Positions 9,008 through 19,110 are shown, counted from the first letter of the stretch. The stretch is DNA of 64,000 nucleotides from Panacibacter microcysteis (GCF_015831355.1 NZ_JADWYR010000001.1:1302001-1366000), one strand, 5' to 3'. Notes: generated by a model from the letters alone, not told the origin. Made by a program: numbers and translations.

Positions 9008-9117
9008 TTTGCTTAAATCTTACTCAAAATAAGCGGATAGCGTGGTAACGTACAACCGGCTAATACCGAGCAGGAAAAACAAGTACCTGAACAGGTTTAT
9101 TAATGAATTCTAAAGGG

Positions 9118-9735
9118 TTATGATTTTACATACTGTTGTACAGGCAGCCTGTTGGCCATACTGCGTGCAAGTGTCATCTCATCTGCGTACTCCAGCTCGC
9201 CACCAAAGGCAATACCGCGTGCTATTGTTGTAACGGTACAGGGTAAATGCTGTATCTTCTTCTGTATGTAGTAAATAGTAGTGTCGCCCTGTATATTCGG
9301 GCTAAGTGCAAATATGATTTCTGCTGTTTTTTCTTCCCCGATCCTGTGTACAAGAGATGCGATATTTAACTGATCAGGTCCAATACCATCCAGCGGCGAA
9401 ATTACGCCACCCAGTACATGATAGGTGCCATTGAATTGTTGTGTGCTTTCGATAGCTATTACATCTCTTATGTTTTCTACCACGCATATCATTTCCTGCT
9501 TTCGCTGCCTGTTGGCACATATAGCGCAAATATCGCTGTCACTGATGTTAAAGCACCGCTGGCAAAACTTTATTTCCCGTCGCATTTTTGCAATCGTTTC
9601 GCTAAAGAGTTCTACTTCATTTGCATTTTGCTTTAATAAATGCAGCACCATGCGCAGTGCCGTTTTTTTACCAATACCCGGAAGCTTTGCAAATTCATTC
9701 ACCGCATTTTCTAATAAAGTAGATGGTAACTGCAT
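9118..9735 (-). CDS. recR: Recombination mediator RecR
   Basis: 205-aa RecR, which with RecF/RecO loads RecA at gaps. It carries the N-terminal helix-hairpin-helix LPGIGKKTA (18-26), a C4 zinc finger with C58, C61, C70 and C73 (FCQRCFNISDSDICAIC), and a Toprim domain (about 80-175) containing VVENIRDVIAIE and LGGVISPLDGIGP. The ORF is open 42 codons further upstream, but that extension reads through a dispersed repeat arm. The ATG at 9733-9735 gives the family's usual length and lies only 5 bp after a perfect TATCTTTG promoter box, so the mRNA is probably leaderless. Confident identification. Confidence 0.96.
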   Translation of the reverse strand: MQLPSTLLENAVNEFAKLPGIGKKTALRMVLHLLKQNANEVELFSETIAKMRREIKFCQRCFNISDSDICAICANRQRKQEMICVVENIRDVIAIESTQQFNGTYHVLGGVISPLDGIGPDQLNIASLVHRIGEEKTAEIIFALSPNIQGDTTIYYIQKKIQHLPCTVTTIARGIAFGGELEYADEMTLARSMANRLPVQQYVKS

Positions 9736-9739
9736 AGGG

Positions 9740-9747
9740 CAAAGATA
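9740..9747 (-). promoter_or_regulatory. Bacteroidota -7 box for recR
   Basis: TATCTTTG on the minus strand matches TAnnTTTG exactly. It ends 5 bp before the recR ATG, implying a leaderless or nearly leaderless transcript. I see no clear -33 TTTG. Confidence 0.6.
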
Positions 9748-9767
9748 GTAAGACGAAGAATGTATAT

Positions 9768-10044
9768 TATGAGCCGGGCCATAGTTCTTTGTGGCATCGC
9801 CTGTTGCGTCGCACTCTTGTACTGTGGAAATATAATTGAACAAGTGCGAAGACCGAAGCAATCACGTTTTACAAAATAATCAGAGCTGTATGGCAACATT
9901 TACAAGCCAGATTTTTGCCATTAATAAATATGACCTGCAATGGAGAAATGTTAGCTTACCTGAACGCTGCAGCCGCCATAAAAAACCAGCCGCACAAGTG
10001 AGTGACACAACAGGCGATGCCATGAAAACTGCAGCCGGTCACAC
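9768..10044. repeat. Dispersed MITE-like repeat, full unit
   Basis: Arm A (9792-9824, TGGCATCGCCTGTTGCGTCG at its start) faces arm B (9992-10022, ending CAACAGGCGATGCCA). Outer GAGCCGGGC (about 9770) and GCAGCCGGTC (about 10032) extend the inverted ends. The internal GAACGCTGCAGCCGCCATAA (9963-9981) recurs at 25382 and, in part, at 39493 and 44860. It occupies most of the 395-bp recR-infB gap, which has no gene. Confidence 0.85.
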
Positions 10045-10076
10045 ATTTCAATAACGTACTCCCGTGAAGCTGGCAC

Positions 10077-10110
10077 AAAAAAATCAGCATGCATTGGTAT
10101 GCATGCTGAT
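10077..10110 (-). terminator. Intrinsic terminator of infB operon
   Basis: A perfect 12-bp stem (ATCAGCATGCAT / ATGCATGCTGAT, 10083-10094 and 10099-10110) with a 4-nt loop is followed on the minus strand by a run of Ts (10077-10083), 20 bp after the infB stop. Confidence 0.9.
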
Positions 10111-10130
10111 GTAAGTATGGTCTGTATATT

Positions 10131-13100
10131 TTACAATGTACGTTTTACTTCTTCTTCTTCGTATGCTTCTACTATATCGCCTACTTTTATGTCGTTGTAG
10201 TTCTTAATTGTTAAACCACACTCCATACCAACCAGTACATCTTTTACATCATCTTTATAACGCTTCAGTGAAGCCAATTCTGCGCTTGCACCTTCGCCTG
10301 TAGGGTATACCACAATACCATCCCTGATTATACGTACTTTGTTTGTACGGTTTATGCGGCCATCGAGTACAAAACAACCTGCAACGGTAGCTTTATCGAA
10401 TTTGTATACTTCGCGTATTTCCACATTGGCAACAATTTTCTCCTGTATCTTAGGCTCAAGCATACCTTCCATGGCGCTCTTGATCTCTTCGATAGCATTG
10501 TAGATGATAGAGTATGCCTTGATCTGTACACCTTCGTTTTCTGCAAGTCTTGCAGCCTGCAAAGACGGGCGTACATTAAATGCCACAATAATTGCGTCTG
10601 ATGCGGTTGCCAATACAACATCGCTTTCAGAGATCTGGCCTACACCTTTAAGAATAACCTGCACAACGATTTCTTCAGTAGAAAGCTTTTGTAAAGAATC
10701 GCTCAATGCTTCAACTGAACCGTCCACATCACCTTTAATGATCAGGTTGAGTTGTTTGAAATTACCCAATGCAAGACGACGGCCAATTTCATCGAGCGTG
10801 ATATGTTTTCTTGCACGCAAGCCTTGTTCGCGGCTTATTTGTGCACGTTTTATTGCTACATCTTTTGCCTCGCTTTCATCAACATACACTTTGAATTTTT
10901 CACCGGCCTGTGGTGCACCGTTAAGGCCAAGTATTTGTACCGGTGAAGATGGCGGCGCAGCTTCTGAACGCTGGTTTCTTTCATTGAACATTGCCTTTAC
11001 GCGACCGTAATACTGGCCGCTCACCATAATATCTCCCTGGTTAAGTGTGCCATTTTGTACAAGTACAGTGGCTACATAACCACGGCCTTTATCCAGCGAT
11101 GCTTCGATGATCGTTCCTACTCCTTCTTTTTCAGGATTGGCTTTAAGATCGAGCAGTTCTGCTTCGAGCAATATCTTCTCCAGTAACAAATCAACATTTA
11201 AACCCTTCTTGGCAGATAATTCCTGGCTTTGAAATTTACCGCCCCACTCTTCCACCAATATATTCATCTGCGAAAGCTGCTCGTAAATCTTTGTTGGGTT
11301 TGCGCCGTCTTTGTCAATTTTGTTGATGGCAAAAATCATGGGCAAACCTGCAGCCTGGGCGTGGCTTATGGCTTCTTTTGTTTGCGGCATTACTGCATCG
11401 TCTGCTGCAACAACAATTACTGCAACGTCTGCAGCTTTGGCACCACGTGCACGCATTGCGGTAAACGCTTCGTGACCCGGTGTATCGAGGAAGGTGATCT
11501 TTTTACCTTCACCAATCTGAACCTGGTAGGCGCCAATGTGCTGTGTGATACCACCAGCCTCACCGGCAACCACGTTTGCACTTCTGATATAATCAAGCAA
11601 AGAAGTTTTACCATGGTCTACGTGACCCATGATTGTTACAACCGGCGGACGTGGCACCAGTTCTTCCGGGCTGTCGATATCTTCTTCTTCATCTTCTTCC
11701 ACTTCGTCTACACTGGTGAATTCCACTTCGTATCCAAATTCACTGGCCACCAGTTCTATCACCTCTGCATCAAGACGCTGGTTGATAGAAACCATTATGC
11801 CAAGGCTCATACACTTACTGATGACTTCTGTAAAGCTTACATCCATCAAACCTGCCAGCTCACTTACAGTAACAAATTCTGTAACCTGCAGTTTGTTGTC
11901 GTCCATCATATCGCCCTGGGCGTCTGCCATTTCCTGGCGTTTCTCACGACGATGTTTGGCTTTGAGGCTCTTACCACGGCCACCTGAACCTGCCAGTTTT
12001 GCCTGTGTTTCCCTTATTTTTTCCTGTATTTCTTTCTGGTCTATCTCTTTGTCTTCGCGCCTGTGATCTCTGCCTCCGCCGGCTCTCCTGTCATTACGGT
12101 TACCGCCACCTCTTCCGTGCTGCGGATGCGCACCGCCACGGCTATCTCCGACTTTTTGTATTTGCAGTGCGGGACGATTTTCGCGGTTGGGCGCACCTTC
12201 AGGGCGCCTGTTGCGGTCTCCGGTACCAGCGCCAGCGCCTGCACCCCTGTTACGGTCACCAGCGCCTGCGCCTTCCCCACCACCTGGATGAGGGCTCTTT
12301 TTATCTATCGGAATTCGTTTACGCTTACGTTTTTCGTCGTTACCACGAAATGAAGGCTTAGGCCTTGTATCGTTATCTACCGGTAATTCTATTTTACCGA
12401 GAATTTTAGGGCCTTCCAATTTTTCTGCCTTTATATTTTCGATTACACTTGTAGTTTCTGCAGGCTCGTCTTCTGGTTCATCTATTTCTTGTGCTTCTGC
12501 AACGGGTGCTTCTTCTTCAATCTTTTCTGCCACTACCTGCTGGGGCTGTTGAACTTTTTCCTCTGCTATTTCAGCAACTTCAGGCGTTTCTTCAACAACC
12601 GGTGGCTGCGCTGGTTCTTCCTGTGGCTTTTTAGCAATCTTTTTAGGCCTTGTAGAGGAGTCAATTGCTGCAAGATCTATTTTGCCTAAGGTTTTAGGCC
12701 CTTCCAGTTCCGGTGCTTCAATCTTTGTAATTTCTGCAACAACCGGCTGTTTTATTTCGGGCTCTGCAACAGGTGCAGGTGGCGGAGCTACAACCGGGGC
12801 AGGTGCGGGTGCAGGTATATCTGCAACTGGCGCAGGCGGTGGTGCTGGCTGCTGCGCTACTACCTCAGGCTGTTTTTCAACCTTCGGCTCTTCTTTTTTA
12901 AATACCGGTTCTTCCTCTTCTTTTTTCCTTCGCTCTCCACCGGCCCCTTTAGGTATTTCAATCTGGTCAGCTTTTGTTTTTGCCACCTTATCGCCCTGAA
13001 ATTCGCGCTGCAAAGACAGGTACATTTCTTCTGTAAGCTTTGCAGTTGGCTTAAGTTCATCACGATTAAATCCCTTATTGGCCAGGAAGTCTACAAGCGT

Positions 13101-13163
13101 ATCCTGACCAACATTAAATTCTTTGGCGGCGGCCAATAACCTGGGTAATTTCAGTTCAGACAT
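10131..13163 (-). CDS. infB: Translation initiation factor IF-2
   Basis: 1010-aa GTPase that places initiator tRNA on the 30S subunit. The N-terminus ([18 protein letters not shown]) is the IF2_N helical domain. It is followed by a very long Pro/Ala/Glu-rich, then Gly/Arg-rich, low-complexity region (about 70-400). The G domain starts near residue 510 with GHVDHGKTS (G1), DTPGHE (G3) and NKID (G4). Domains II-IV follow to the C-terminus, including [11 protein letters not shown] and the final [14 protein letters not shown]. It is the last gene of rimP-nusA-infB, with a strong terminator 20 bp downstream. A dispersed repeat arm (13341-13392) sits in the 240-bp gap after nusA, so read-through of it is expected. 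The long disordered insert is common in Bacteroidota IF-2. Confidence 0.97.
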   Translation of the reverse strand: MSELKLPRLLAAAKEFNVGQDTLVDFLANKGFNRDELKPTAKLTEEMYLSLQREFQGDKVAKTKADQIEIPKGAGGERRKKEEEEPVFKKEEPKVEKQPEVVAQQPAPPPAPVADIPAPAPAPVVAPPPAPVAEPEIKQPVVAEITKIEAPELEGPKTLGKIDLAAIDSSTRPKKIAKKPQEEPAQPPVVEETPEVAEIAEEKVQQPQQVVAEKIEEEAPVAEAQEIDEPEDEPAETTSVIENIKAEKLEGPKILGKIELPVDNDTRPKPSFRGNDEKRKRKRIPIDKKSPHPGGGEGAGAGDRNRGAGAGAGTGDRNRRPEGAPNRENRPALQIQKVGDSRGGAHPQHGRGGGNRNDRRAGGGRDHRREDKEIDQKEIQEKIRETQAKLAGSGGRGKSLKAKHRREKRQEMADAQGDMMDDNKLQVTEFVTVSELAGLMDVSFTEVISKCMSLGIMVSINQRLDAEVIELVASEFGYEVEFTSVDEVEEDEEEDIDSPEELVPRPPVVTIMGHVDHGKTSLLDYIRSANVVAGEAGGITQHIGAYQVQIGEGKKITFLDTPGHEAFTAMRARGAKAADVAVIVVAADDAVMPQTKEAISHAQAAGLPMIFAINKIDKDGANPTKIYEQLSQMNILVEEWGGKFQSQELSAKKGLNVDLLLEKILLEAELLDLKANPEKEGVGTIIEASLDKGRGYVATVLVQNGTLNQGDIMVSGQYYGRVKAMFNERNQRSEAAPPSSPVQILGLNGAPQAGEKFKVYVDESEAKDVAIKRAQISREQGLRARKHITLDEIGRRLALGNFKQLNLIIKGDVDGSVEALSDSLQKLSTEEIVVQVILKGVGQISESDVVLATASDAIIVAFNVRPSLQAARLAENEGVQIKAYSIIYNAIEEIKSAMEGMLEPKIQEKIVANVEIREVYKFDKATVAGCFVLDGRINRTNKVRIIRDGIVVYPTGEGASAELASLKRYKDDVKDVLVGMECGLTIKNYNDIKVGDIVEAYEEEEVKRTL

Positions 13164-13340
13164 TCAGTATTATTAATGTTTTGCCTTTTGAGGCTTCAAA
13201 TGCTTAATTCTTTGTTGCTGCAAATAGTAACCCTGTTTGCAGCATGTTGTGAATATTTGTAATGCAGCATTGTCTTTTATTGTGTAAATGTACCAAAAGA
13301 GCAATGACTGTGTTATCTTATTGCTGAACAAAGATCGAAC

Positions 13341-13392
13341 CGTACAAGAGTGCGACGCAAGAAAAGTTGAATAGCGTACTACAGCCTGGCCA
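13341..13392 (-). repeat. Dispersed repeat, single A arm (inverted)
   Basis: CGTACAAGAGTGCGACGCAA (13341-13360) is arm A read on the minus strand. It is followed by TTGAATAGCGTACTACAGCC, like the outer part of other copies. It lies between nusA and infB, inside an otherwise single operon. Confidence 0.7.
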
Positions 13393-13403
13393 ATAAATGC
13401 TTC

Positions 13404-14654
13404 TTACTCCTTCTCAAATTCTTCCTGTAATATTCTCCTTACTTCCATAATCGTTTCTTTTTCCAGGTCTGATCTTCTTTCGAGTTCCTCTGTTGTAAGT
13501 TTAAGTACACTGCGTGCTGTATCGCAACCTATGCGGTTTAATTCGTCTATGATCCAAGGTTCTATTTCATCAGAAAATTCTTCAAGATCCACATCAAATT
13601 CTTCTTCTTCACCGGTTTCATTTTCGCGGTAAACATCAATATCGTACCCTGTTAGTTCGCAGGCAAGCTTAATGTTTACACCACGGCGACCGATTGCAAG
13701 TGAAACCTGGTCTGCCTTCAGGTAAACATCAGCATGTTTCCTGTCGTTATTAAGATCCATATAGCTGATTTTTGCCGGCGTTAACGAACGCTGTATCAGC
13801 AACTGTATGTTTGATGTGAAGTTGATTACGTCTATGTTTTCATTTTTAAGCTCACGCACTATACCATGTATACGGCTGCCTTTCATACCTACGCAGGCTC
13901 CTACAGGGTCAATCCTGTCATCAAAACTTTCCACTGCAACCTTTGCTCTTTCACCAGGTTCGCGAACAATTTTGCGAATGGAAATGAGGCCATCGAATAT
14001 TTCCGGCACTTCAATTTCAAGCAATTTAGCGAGAAAATCAGGACTGGTGCGGCTTAGAATAATTACGGGTGAATTATTCTTCATATCTACGCGGCTTACC
14101 ACGGCACGAATATTTTCTCCTTTCTTAAAATAATCCTGCGGTATCTGTTCAGACTTTGGCAGAATAAGCTCATTGCTTTCTTCGTCGAGCAACAGCACTT
14201 CCTTCTTCCATACCTGGTAAACTTCAGCGGTTATAATTTCTCCAATCCTGTCGCTGTACTTTTTAAGCAATACATTTTTCTTCAGGTCGCCAATACGGCT
14301 TGCGAGTGTTTGCTTGGCGGCAAGAATAGCACGGCGGCCGAAGTCCATTATATCCATTTCTTCATAGAGTTCTTCCCCTACTTCAAAGTCAGGTTCTATT
14401 TTCGTAGCATCTGTATAACCGATTTCTGCCAGCGGATCCATTACTTCTCCGTCTTCCACAATCATACGCCGGCGGATGATTTCAAGGTCACCTTTCTCAG
14501 CATTTACGATAACGTCGAAATTTTCATCGCTGCCGAATTTTTTTCGGAGTAATGTTTTGAACACGTCTTCCACCACTTTCATCAATGTTGGGCGGTCAAT
14601 ATTTTCCGCATCTTTAAATTCCTGGAACGCGTCAATCAGGTTTATACTAGCCAT
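13404..14654 (-). CDS. nusA: Transcription termination/antitermination factor NusA
   Basis: 416 aa. An N-terminal RNA-polymerase-binding domain (about 1-125, MASINLIDAFQEFKDAENID) is followed by an S1 domain (about 130-200) and two KH domains. The KH region includes DDRIDPVGACVGMKGSRI and the second GXXG-type loop IGRRGVNIKLACELTGY. A short acidic C-terminal tail replaces the extra AR repeats of E. coli NusA; this shorter form is normal outside Proteobacteria. It lies 47 bp after rimP in the usual rimP-nusA-infB order. NusA itself modulates hairpin-dependent pausing and termination, which makes the hairpin in this operon's leader a plausible autoregulatory target (inference). Confidence 0.97.
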   Translation of the reverse strand: MASINLIDAFQEFKDAENIDRPTLMKVVEDVFKTLLRKKFGSDENFDVIVNAEKGDLEIIRRRMIVEDGEVMDPLAEIGYTDATKIEPDFEVGEELYEEMDIMDFGRRAILAAKQTLASRIGDLKKNVLLKKYSDRIGEIITAEVYQVWKKEVLLLDEESNELILPKSEQIPQDYFKKGENIRAVVSRVDMKNNSPVIILSRTSPDFLAKLLEIEVPEIFDGLISIRKIVREPGERAKVAVESFDDRIDPVGACVGMKGSRIHGIVRELKNENIDVINFTSNIQLLIQRSLTPAKISYMDLNNDRKHADVYLKADQVSLAIGRRGVNIKLACELTGYDIDVYRENETGEEEEFDVDLEEFSDEIEPWIIDELNRIGCDTARSVLKLTTEELERRSDLEKETIMEVRRILQEEFEKE

Positions 14655-14701
14655 AGCTCGGGAGTTTAACTACCAACTTCGTTTTGCGAAATTCGTAGGA
14701 A

Positions 14702-15172
14702 TTAGAATTTGATTTGAACTGTTGTTGTTTTTATATTATTAAATGGTATTACCAATTGCTGTGTTTCAGCTTTTTTGCCTTTACCCGTTATAAATTCAAG
14801 AATAATATCTGACTCGGCAACCTGTACCAGTTTGCCTTCTTTTTTTGTGCCATCCAAAAACATTACCTCTACAAACCGGCCGATGTTCTTATTGTACTGG
14901 CGGTGCAGTTTTAACGGCTCATCAACACCGGGAGAAGAAACCTCCAGCGAAAAATCGCCCGAAGGGAAAAAGCCCTTTTCTTCAATCAGCTTATAAAGTT
15001 TCCTGTTAAAGTGCACACATTTTTCAATGGATACACCATTATCGCCATCAATAAATACTTTGATATTGTTGGTAGGTTTAATTCGCACATGCACCCTGAA
15101 GAATTCCGGCTCTGCGGCAATCACAGCATCCGTTAATTGTTCAATTTCCTGTATTATAGTCTCTGTTGCCAT
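14702..15172 (-). CDS. rimP: Ribosome maturation factor RimP
   Basis: 156-aa RimP, needed for 30S subunit maturation. The start is placed at MATETIIQEIEQL (ATG at 15170-15172) because the upstream extension would pass through a terminator-like hairpin and has no family similarity. The conserved core VFIDGDNGVSIEKCVHFNR and the motif FSLEVSSPGVDEPL (about 90-105) are diagnostic. The C-terminal SH3-like part contains GKLVQV and ends in VQIKF. It is the first gene of the rimP-nusA-infB operon. A canonical promoter sits 56-88 bp upstream of the ATG. Confidence 0.95.
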   Translation of the reverse strand: MATETIIQEIEQLTDAVIAAEPEFFRVHVRIKPTNNIKVFIDGDNGVSIEKCVHFNRKLYKLIEEKGFFPSGDFSLEVSSPGVDEPLKLHRQYNKNIGRFVEVMFLDGTKKEGKLVQVAESDIILEFITGKGKKAETQQLVIPFNNIKTTTVQIKF

Positions 15173-15177
15173 ATGAT

Positions 15178-15209
15178 AAAAAGAGAAGGGAACGATCTCG
15201 TTCCCTTCT
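15178..15209 (-). terminator. Attenuator-like hairpin in rimP leader
   Basis: On the minus strand GAAGGGAACGA (15208-15198) pairs perfectly with TCGTTCCCTTC (15195-15185). The stem is followed by TCTTTTT and then the rimP ATG 12 nt after the stem. It has the form of an intrinsic terminator but sits inside the 5' leader, downstream of the predicted promoter and with no upstream gene to terminate. Confidence 0.75.
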
Positions 15210-15227
15210 TCCGTGTTATTTCCAATG

Positions 15228-15260
15228 CAAATGTAGTATAAATAATAATTAGCTTCCAAA
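15228..15260 (-). promoter_or_regulatory. Promoter of rimP-nusA-infB
   Basis: On the minus strand TTTG (15260-15257), 21-bp spacing, then TACATTTG (15235-15228): both elements match the Bacteroidota consensus. The predicted transcript starts near 15221, giving a leader of about 50 nt that contains the hairpin at 15185-15208. Confidence 0.7.
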
Positions 15261-15294
15261 TTTTATGTTTCGCCCCTGTTGTGCTATGGTTTTG

Positions 15295-15341
15295 GTTACG
15301 GGCTGTCGTTTTTCATGGCATCGTCCCTTGCGTCGCATTCC
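15295..15341 (+). repeat. Dispersed repeat, single A arm
   Basis: ATGGCATCGTCCCTTGCGTC begins at 15315 and is preceded by the TACGGGCTG outer sequence. The remainder of the 314-bp gap 15173-15486 holds the rimP promoter and leader and no gene. Confidence 0.65.
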
Positions 15342-15486
15342 GTTCATCTGCCGTACATGTGGCAGCAATGTGCACACCACGCTCTGTTAACCAACCGGGT
15401 GCAATGTCAAAAAACCAATTGCATCATCCTATAATGGTGTGTGCCAAAATCCCGTATTGTTTATACTACTGTATATTTATCGCCTG

Positions 15487-16572
15487 ATGTTTAAACCGGC
15501 CATATCCACCAATGCATTTACCAGCAGGTTGCTCAGTAATAAAGGGGCGCTTTTTGGAATGCTTATTATTATCACTGCTTTTTTTATGGCTGTATTTGCC
15601 TATTTTATAGCACCGGATAATTCGCCTTATGCCAACCGCATCATTCCTGAAATAGCCAACAGGGAGGCCGGCTTTACCATACACCTGGTACAGGTAAAAA
15701 AAGACTTACCGGGAAATGACCAGGTAAATTTTTTTGAGAAACTTATAAACGGGCAGCGTGATATATACAGCTTTATTCCGGTAACTACATTTAAACAAAC
15801 TGCCGACAGCATCATTGCCAGAAAATTTATTGATGATGGTATTACCGAAAAATTCAGCCTGCCACTAACCGCGCTGGCGCCCTCACCGGTAGTGCAGCAA
15901 AAATTCCTTCTTGGCACAGACAAGTTTGGCAGAGACATTGCCAGCCGGCTTATTGTAGGTACAAGAGTTAGTTTAAGTGTAGGTTTTATAGCCGTTGCAA
16001 TATCGCTTACCATAGGTCTCGTGATGGGCGCGCTGGCCGGCTATTTCAAAGGCATGACAGATAACGTGATCATGTGGTTTATAAATGTTGTCTGGAGTAT
16101 TCCCACATTATTACTTGTGTTTGCTGTTACACTATTATTGGGCAAAGGTTTCTGGCAGGTATTTATTGCTGTTGGGCTAACGATGTGGGTAAATGTAGCA
16201 AGACTGGTACGCGGCCAGGTGTTGGCGGTACGCGAACTGGAGTATGTAGAAGCAGCAAAGGCACTGGGTTTTTCCCACATGCGGATTATTGTACTGCATA
16301 TTTTGCCTAACATTATGGGGCCGGTGCTGGTTATTGCAGCAAGTAATTTTGCGTCTGCCATTGTAATAGAAGCCGGTCTTAGTTTTTTAGGCGTAGGCGT
16401 ACAACCGCCCCAGCCGAGCTGGGGTCTTATGATCAAAGAAAACTATAATTTTATTATTACCAACAATCCAATGCTGGCGCTGGAACCCGGCATTGCTATT
16501 ATGTTGCTGGTACTGGCTTTTAACCTTGTTGGCAATGGGCTCAGGGATGCACTTAATGTAAGAGAACTGTAG
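15487..16572 (+). CDS. ABC transporter permease, oligopeptide/DppC type
   Basis: 361-aa inner-membrane permease of the dipeptide/oligopeptide (DppC/OppC) class. Start at MFKPAISTNAF; an upstream in-frame ATG adds 16 residues without support. An N-terminal OppC_N segment with the first membrane helix (about 22-42) is followed by an insert of about 110 residues. The transport domain follows with LLGTDKFGRDIASRLIVGTRVS (in part) and further helices. The EAA loop is EAAKALGFSHMRIIVLHILPN (about 257-277; in part). The C-terminus has SFLGVGVQPPQPSWG, a DppC signature. No companion permease, ATPase or binding protein is adjacent, so it is an orphan subunit, as often seen in Bacteroidota. Confidence 0.92.
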   Translation: MFKPAISTNAFTSRLLSNKGALFGMLIIITAFFMAVFAYFIAPDNSPYANRIIPEIANREAGFTIHLVQVKKDLPGNDQVNFFEKLINGQRDIYSFIPVTTFKQTADSIIARKFIDDGITEKFSLPLTALAPSPVVQQKFLLGTDKFGRDIASRLIVGTRVSLSVGFIAVAISLTIGLVMGALAGYFKGMTDNVIMWFINVVWSIPTLLLVFAVTLLLGKGFWQVFIAVGLTMWVNVARLVRGQVLAVRELEYVEAAKALGFSHMRIIVLHILPNIMGPVLVIAASNFASAIVIEAGLSFLGVGVQPPQPSWGLMIKENYNFIITNNPMLALEPGIAIMLLVLAFNLVGNGLRDALNVREL

Positions 16573-16577
16573 ACAGC

Positions 16578-19031
16578 CTACTGCTCTTTCTTTTCTTTCT
16601 TAAATTTTTTACGTGAAAAACGAGGTGTGAATTTTATTTCTCCGTAATCATTGTTCTTTGCGTTTATCCAGATACTTAAACCTGTTTTAGCATCAAGGCC
16701 TTTATTTTTTATAGGTTCACTTTCGTCACGCTTGCCAAAATTGCTGAATGGAACCTGTATCATGAGATCTGTATTTTTTGCGTAAATATCAAACTGTCCT
16801 TCCAGGTACATACTTACAGCAGATGATTGTATTTCCATTTTGTTGATGTACAGGTATTCCGGTTTTATATCTATACGGTCTTTCAGTTCCGCAAAACGAA
16901 CGTTGCTCATGTCCCTGTTTTTTAAAAACAGCAATTTCATTTCTTCAAGCCCTTTATGATTAATAATGGCACCGTTTTTCAGTGAAAAGTTGATGTAACC
17001 TGATGTGGAGCGGGGAATGATGGCACCGGCATTGTTCACCGAAGCGTTGATACGGGCATCTGCATTCAATACACCACGCAGGTTGGCCGAGGTTAAGCTG
17101 TTCTGGCCAAAATTTCCAAACCCGAAAAAGAGTTGCTGAATATTGAGGTTTTGCAAAGCTACATCTGCATTGATCTGCGAGCTTTTGTTTGACCGTTGCA
17201 ACAGTTGCCCTTTTGCTGTTATAGCGCCGCCTGCATGGTACAAAGAAACATGACTGATCTGCCAGTTATCTTCCTGCAATAGGATATTTGCCTGTAATTT
17301 TTCTGCATAGAAATTACCTTTTGAGATTTTATCTGCATAAAAATTTACATGCCAGTTACTCGTATTGAGCAGGTTGTCTACATTGTTGGCAGTGGCTGCA
17401 AAATGGGGTTTACGTTTCTTTACTGCCTTTTTTTGTGTAGGGGCAATTACCTGAAATATTTCATCGAAATGAATATATGGTGACCGTATATCGAAGTCGA
17501 GGTTGGCTTTTTGATTAACCTTCTTTGAGAGATTGGCCATTTCATCTCCCTTTACATTCAGTGTAAAATGGTTTCGTTTAAAATCGAACTGGAAATCTTT
17601 AAAAATCAGCCCGTTTTCCTGTATTACCATAAGCCCGGTACATTTCTCGAGCATTACATTTTTGGGCTCATAAAGCATTTTACCGTCTTTTATCTGCAAG
17701 GCCGCATTAAGGTTGCTGAGCTGGGCCGGGTCTGCAACAAGCGGACCATCATAAGAAAGATTGATACCTGCAGAACCTTCGAGAAAGGTTACCGTTTCTG
17801 AGCCAATGGCATTATCGATTTCCTGCAACGTAGCAGACGAAGAGAGGCTGAACGTTACCTGCGGGTCTACAAGATTGCTCACCTTTATATTGTTACCTGT
17901 TAATGCCAGTCCGCGCCATTTACCGAAAAAAGTATCAAACATAACCATAGAATACATGTCTGTGTGCGGTAATGTATCTGAAATATTATTGGTAAACTTT
18001 CCTTTAAAGCTGCAGTCATCAAACATTACTGCACCGCTGCCAAACCGGTTCTTTTTTGTTTCCCACTCGGCCAAAGCCACAGGTATATTGCCTGGTGTTA
18101 GCAAGCCGCCAAGGGTTACATGCAGCGAAAGCGGTTCTTCCAGTGTAATTGCCTTTAAACGGTTGCGCAGTTTGGGCGTAAGCGCTTCAATGCCTTTTTC
18201 GTATAGTAATTTATCGCTGGTAATATCAATATTAAATGCGGGTGCGTTGCCGAAATTGAAAGAGGCTTTCACTTTATAGGGCTGTTCATTTATATCGAGC
18301 CTGCCTTCCCTGCAGGTGAGCGTTTTAGCAACATTGTTATAAAAAACATCGAGTTTTCCTTCTACAGGATTGTTTTCGAGGTAGCTGCCTTTTGCCTGGT
18401 TGAAGATCATTTTTTTTACAAGAAGGTCTAACCGTGTTTTTATGTATAGCCCGGAATCTTTTTGCGAAAGATCTGCATCGAGGTCTTCAATATGAAAAGA
18501 GAATGTTTTCTTTTTTTGTTCGTTGCTGATGCCAAAATCGATGTTTTCAAGCGCCACTGTTTTTATCACAAACCCTCCGCGTGTCTGCGTTTTTTTTGCC
18601 TGTTGGCGGAATAGAATGCTTGAGTTGGTGTAGCCGGTAGTATCAGTAAAAAGTGAAACCAGCCCGTTTTTCATTACCACTTTCGAAAGCTGGTGTTGTA
18701 TATCACCAATCTTAAAAATATTGATACGGCAGGAAATGGTTTTGCAGGACAAGAGTGCTTTGTTATAAACAGCATCCAGCAATTGCACTTCTTCGAGATC
18801 TATGGCTATATAGGGAAAAGTGCTGATGGTGCTTACATCTATGTCTTTTAACTCTAACCTGCCCGCAATGTTTTGCCTGATTACTGCATGAACTTTTTCC
18901 AGAATAGTTTTTTTATTGGCATTGATATATATGCTGACTGCGCTGAGCAAAACAAACAGAACCACTATAGCTGTTGCGAATACACGTGCGGTTATTCTAA
19001 GCGCTTTATTTTGTATGGAAGAAAATATCAT
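16578..19031 (-). CDS. AsmA-like envelope protein
   Basis: 817 aa with one N-terminal membrane helix (about 13-35) after a basic start. The remainder is long and beta-rich, typical of AsmA/TamB-like bridge proteins that handle lipid transport or outer-membrane biogenesis. Conserved-looking parts are the N-terminal AsmA region (about 30-200: LEKVHAVIRQNIAGRLELKDI) and the C-terminal AsmA_2-like part (NADARINASVNNAGAI, FSLKNGAIINHKGLEEM). It ends in a lysine-rich tail (FSRKKFKKEKKEQ). It is convergent with the ABC permease, separated by 5 bp. A TATATTTG box lies 11 bp before the ATG. Family assignment is by overall architecture; the precise role is unknown. Confidence 0.8.
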   Translation of the reverse strand: MIFSSIQNKALRITARVFATAIVVLFVLLSAVSIYINANKKTILEKVHAVIRQNIAGRLELKDIDVSTISTFPYIAIDLEEVQLLDAVYNKALLSCKTISCRINIFKIGDIQHQLSKVVMKNGLVSLFTDTTGYTNSSILFRQQAKKTQTRGGFVIKTVALENIDFGISNEQKKKTFSFHIEDLDADLSQKDSGLYIKTRLDLLVKKMIFNQAKGSYLENNPVEGKLDVFYNNVAKTLTCREGRLDINEQPYKVKASFNFGNAPAFNIDITSDKLLYEKGIEALTPKLRNRLKAITLEEPLSLHVTLGGLLTPGNIPVALAEWETKKNRFGSGAVMFDDCSFKGKFTNNISDTLPHTDMYSMVMFDTFFGKWRGLALTGNNIKVSNLVDPQVTFSLSSSATLQEIDNAIGSETVTFLEGSAGINLSYDGPLVADPAQLSNLNAALQIKDGKMLYEPKNVMLEKCTGLMVIQENGLIFKDFQFDFKRNHFTLNVKGDEMANLSKKVNQKANLDFDIRSPYIHFDEIFQVIAPTQKKAVKKRKPHFAATANNVDNLLNTSNWHVNFYADKISKGNFYAEKLQANILLQEDNWQISHVSLYHAGGAITAKGQLLQRSNKSSQINADVALQNLNIQQLFFGFGNFGQNSLTSANLRGVLNADARINASVNNAGAIIPRSTSGYINFSLKNGAIINHKGLEEMKLLFLKNRDMSNVRFAELKDRIDIKPEYLYINKMEIQSSAVSMYLEGQFDIYAKNTDLMIQVPFSNFGKRDESEPIKNKGLDAKTGLSIWINAKNNDYGEIKFTPRFSRKKFKKEKKEQ

Positions 19032-19041
19032 TGGTTTGTTT

Positions 19042-19049
19042 CAAATATA
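19042..19049 (-). promoter_or_regulatory. Bacteroidota -7 box for AsmA-like gene
   Basis: TATATTTG on the minus strand (exact TAnnTTTG match), 10-11 bp before the ATG at 19031. No clear -33 TTTG at standard spacing. Confidence 0.45.
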
Positions 19050-19110
19050 AACTTACACCCGAAGTTGTAAATGCGTGTGAATGGTGTTCAACAGTGCAGA
19101 GCAGGGTTAT

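Noticed and set aside
11229-11987. 252-codon open frame on the plus strand opposite infB
   Set aside because: It lies fully inside infB, has biased composition with many Cys, His and Phe and no recognisable domain, so it is a shadow of the real gene.
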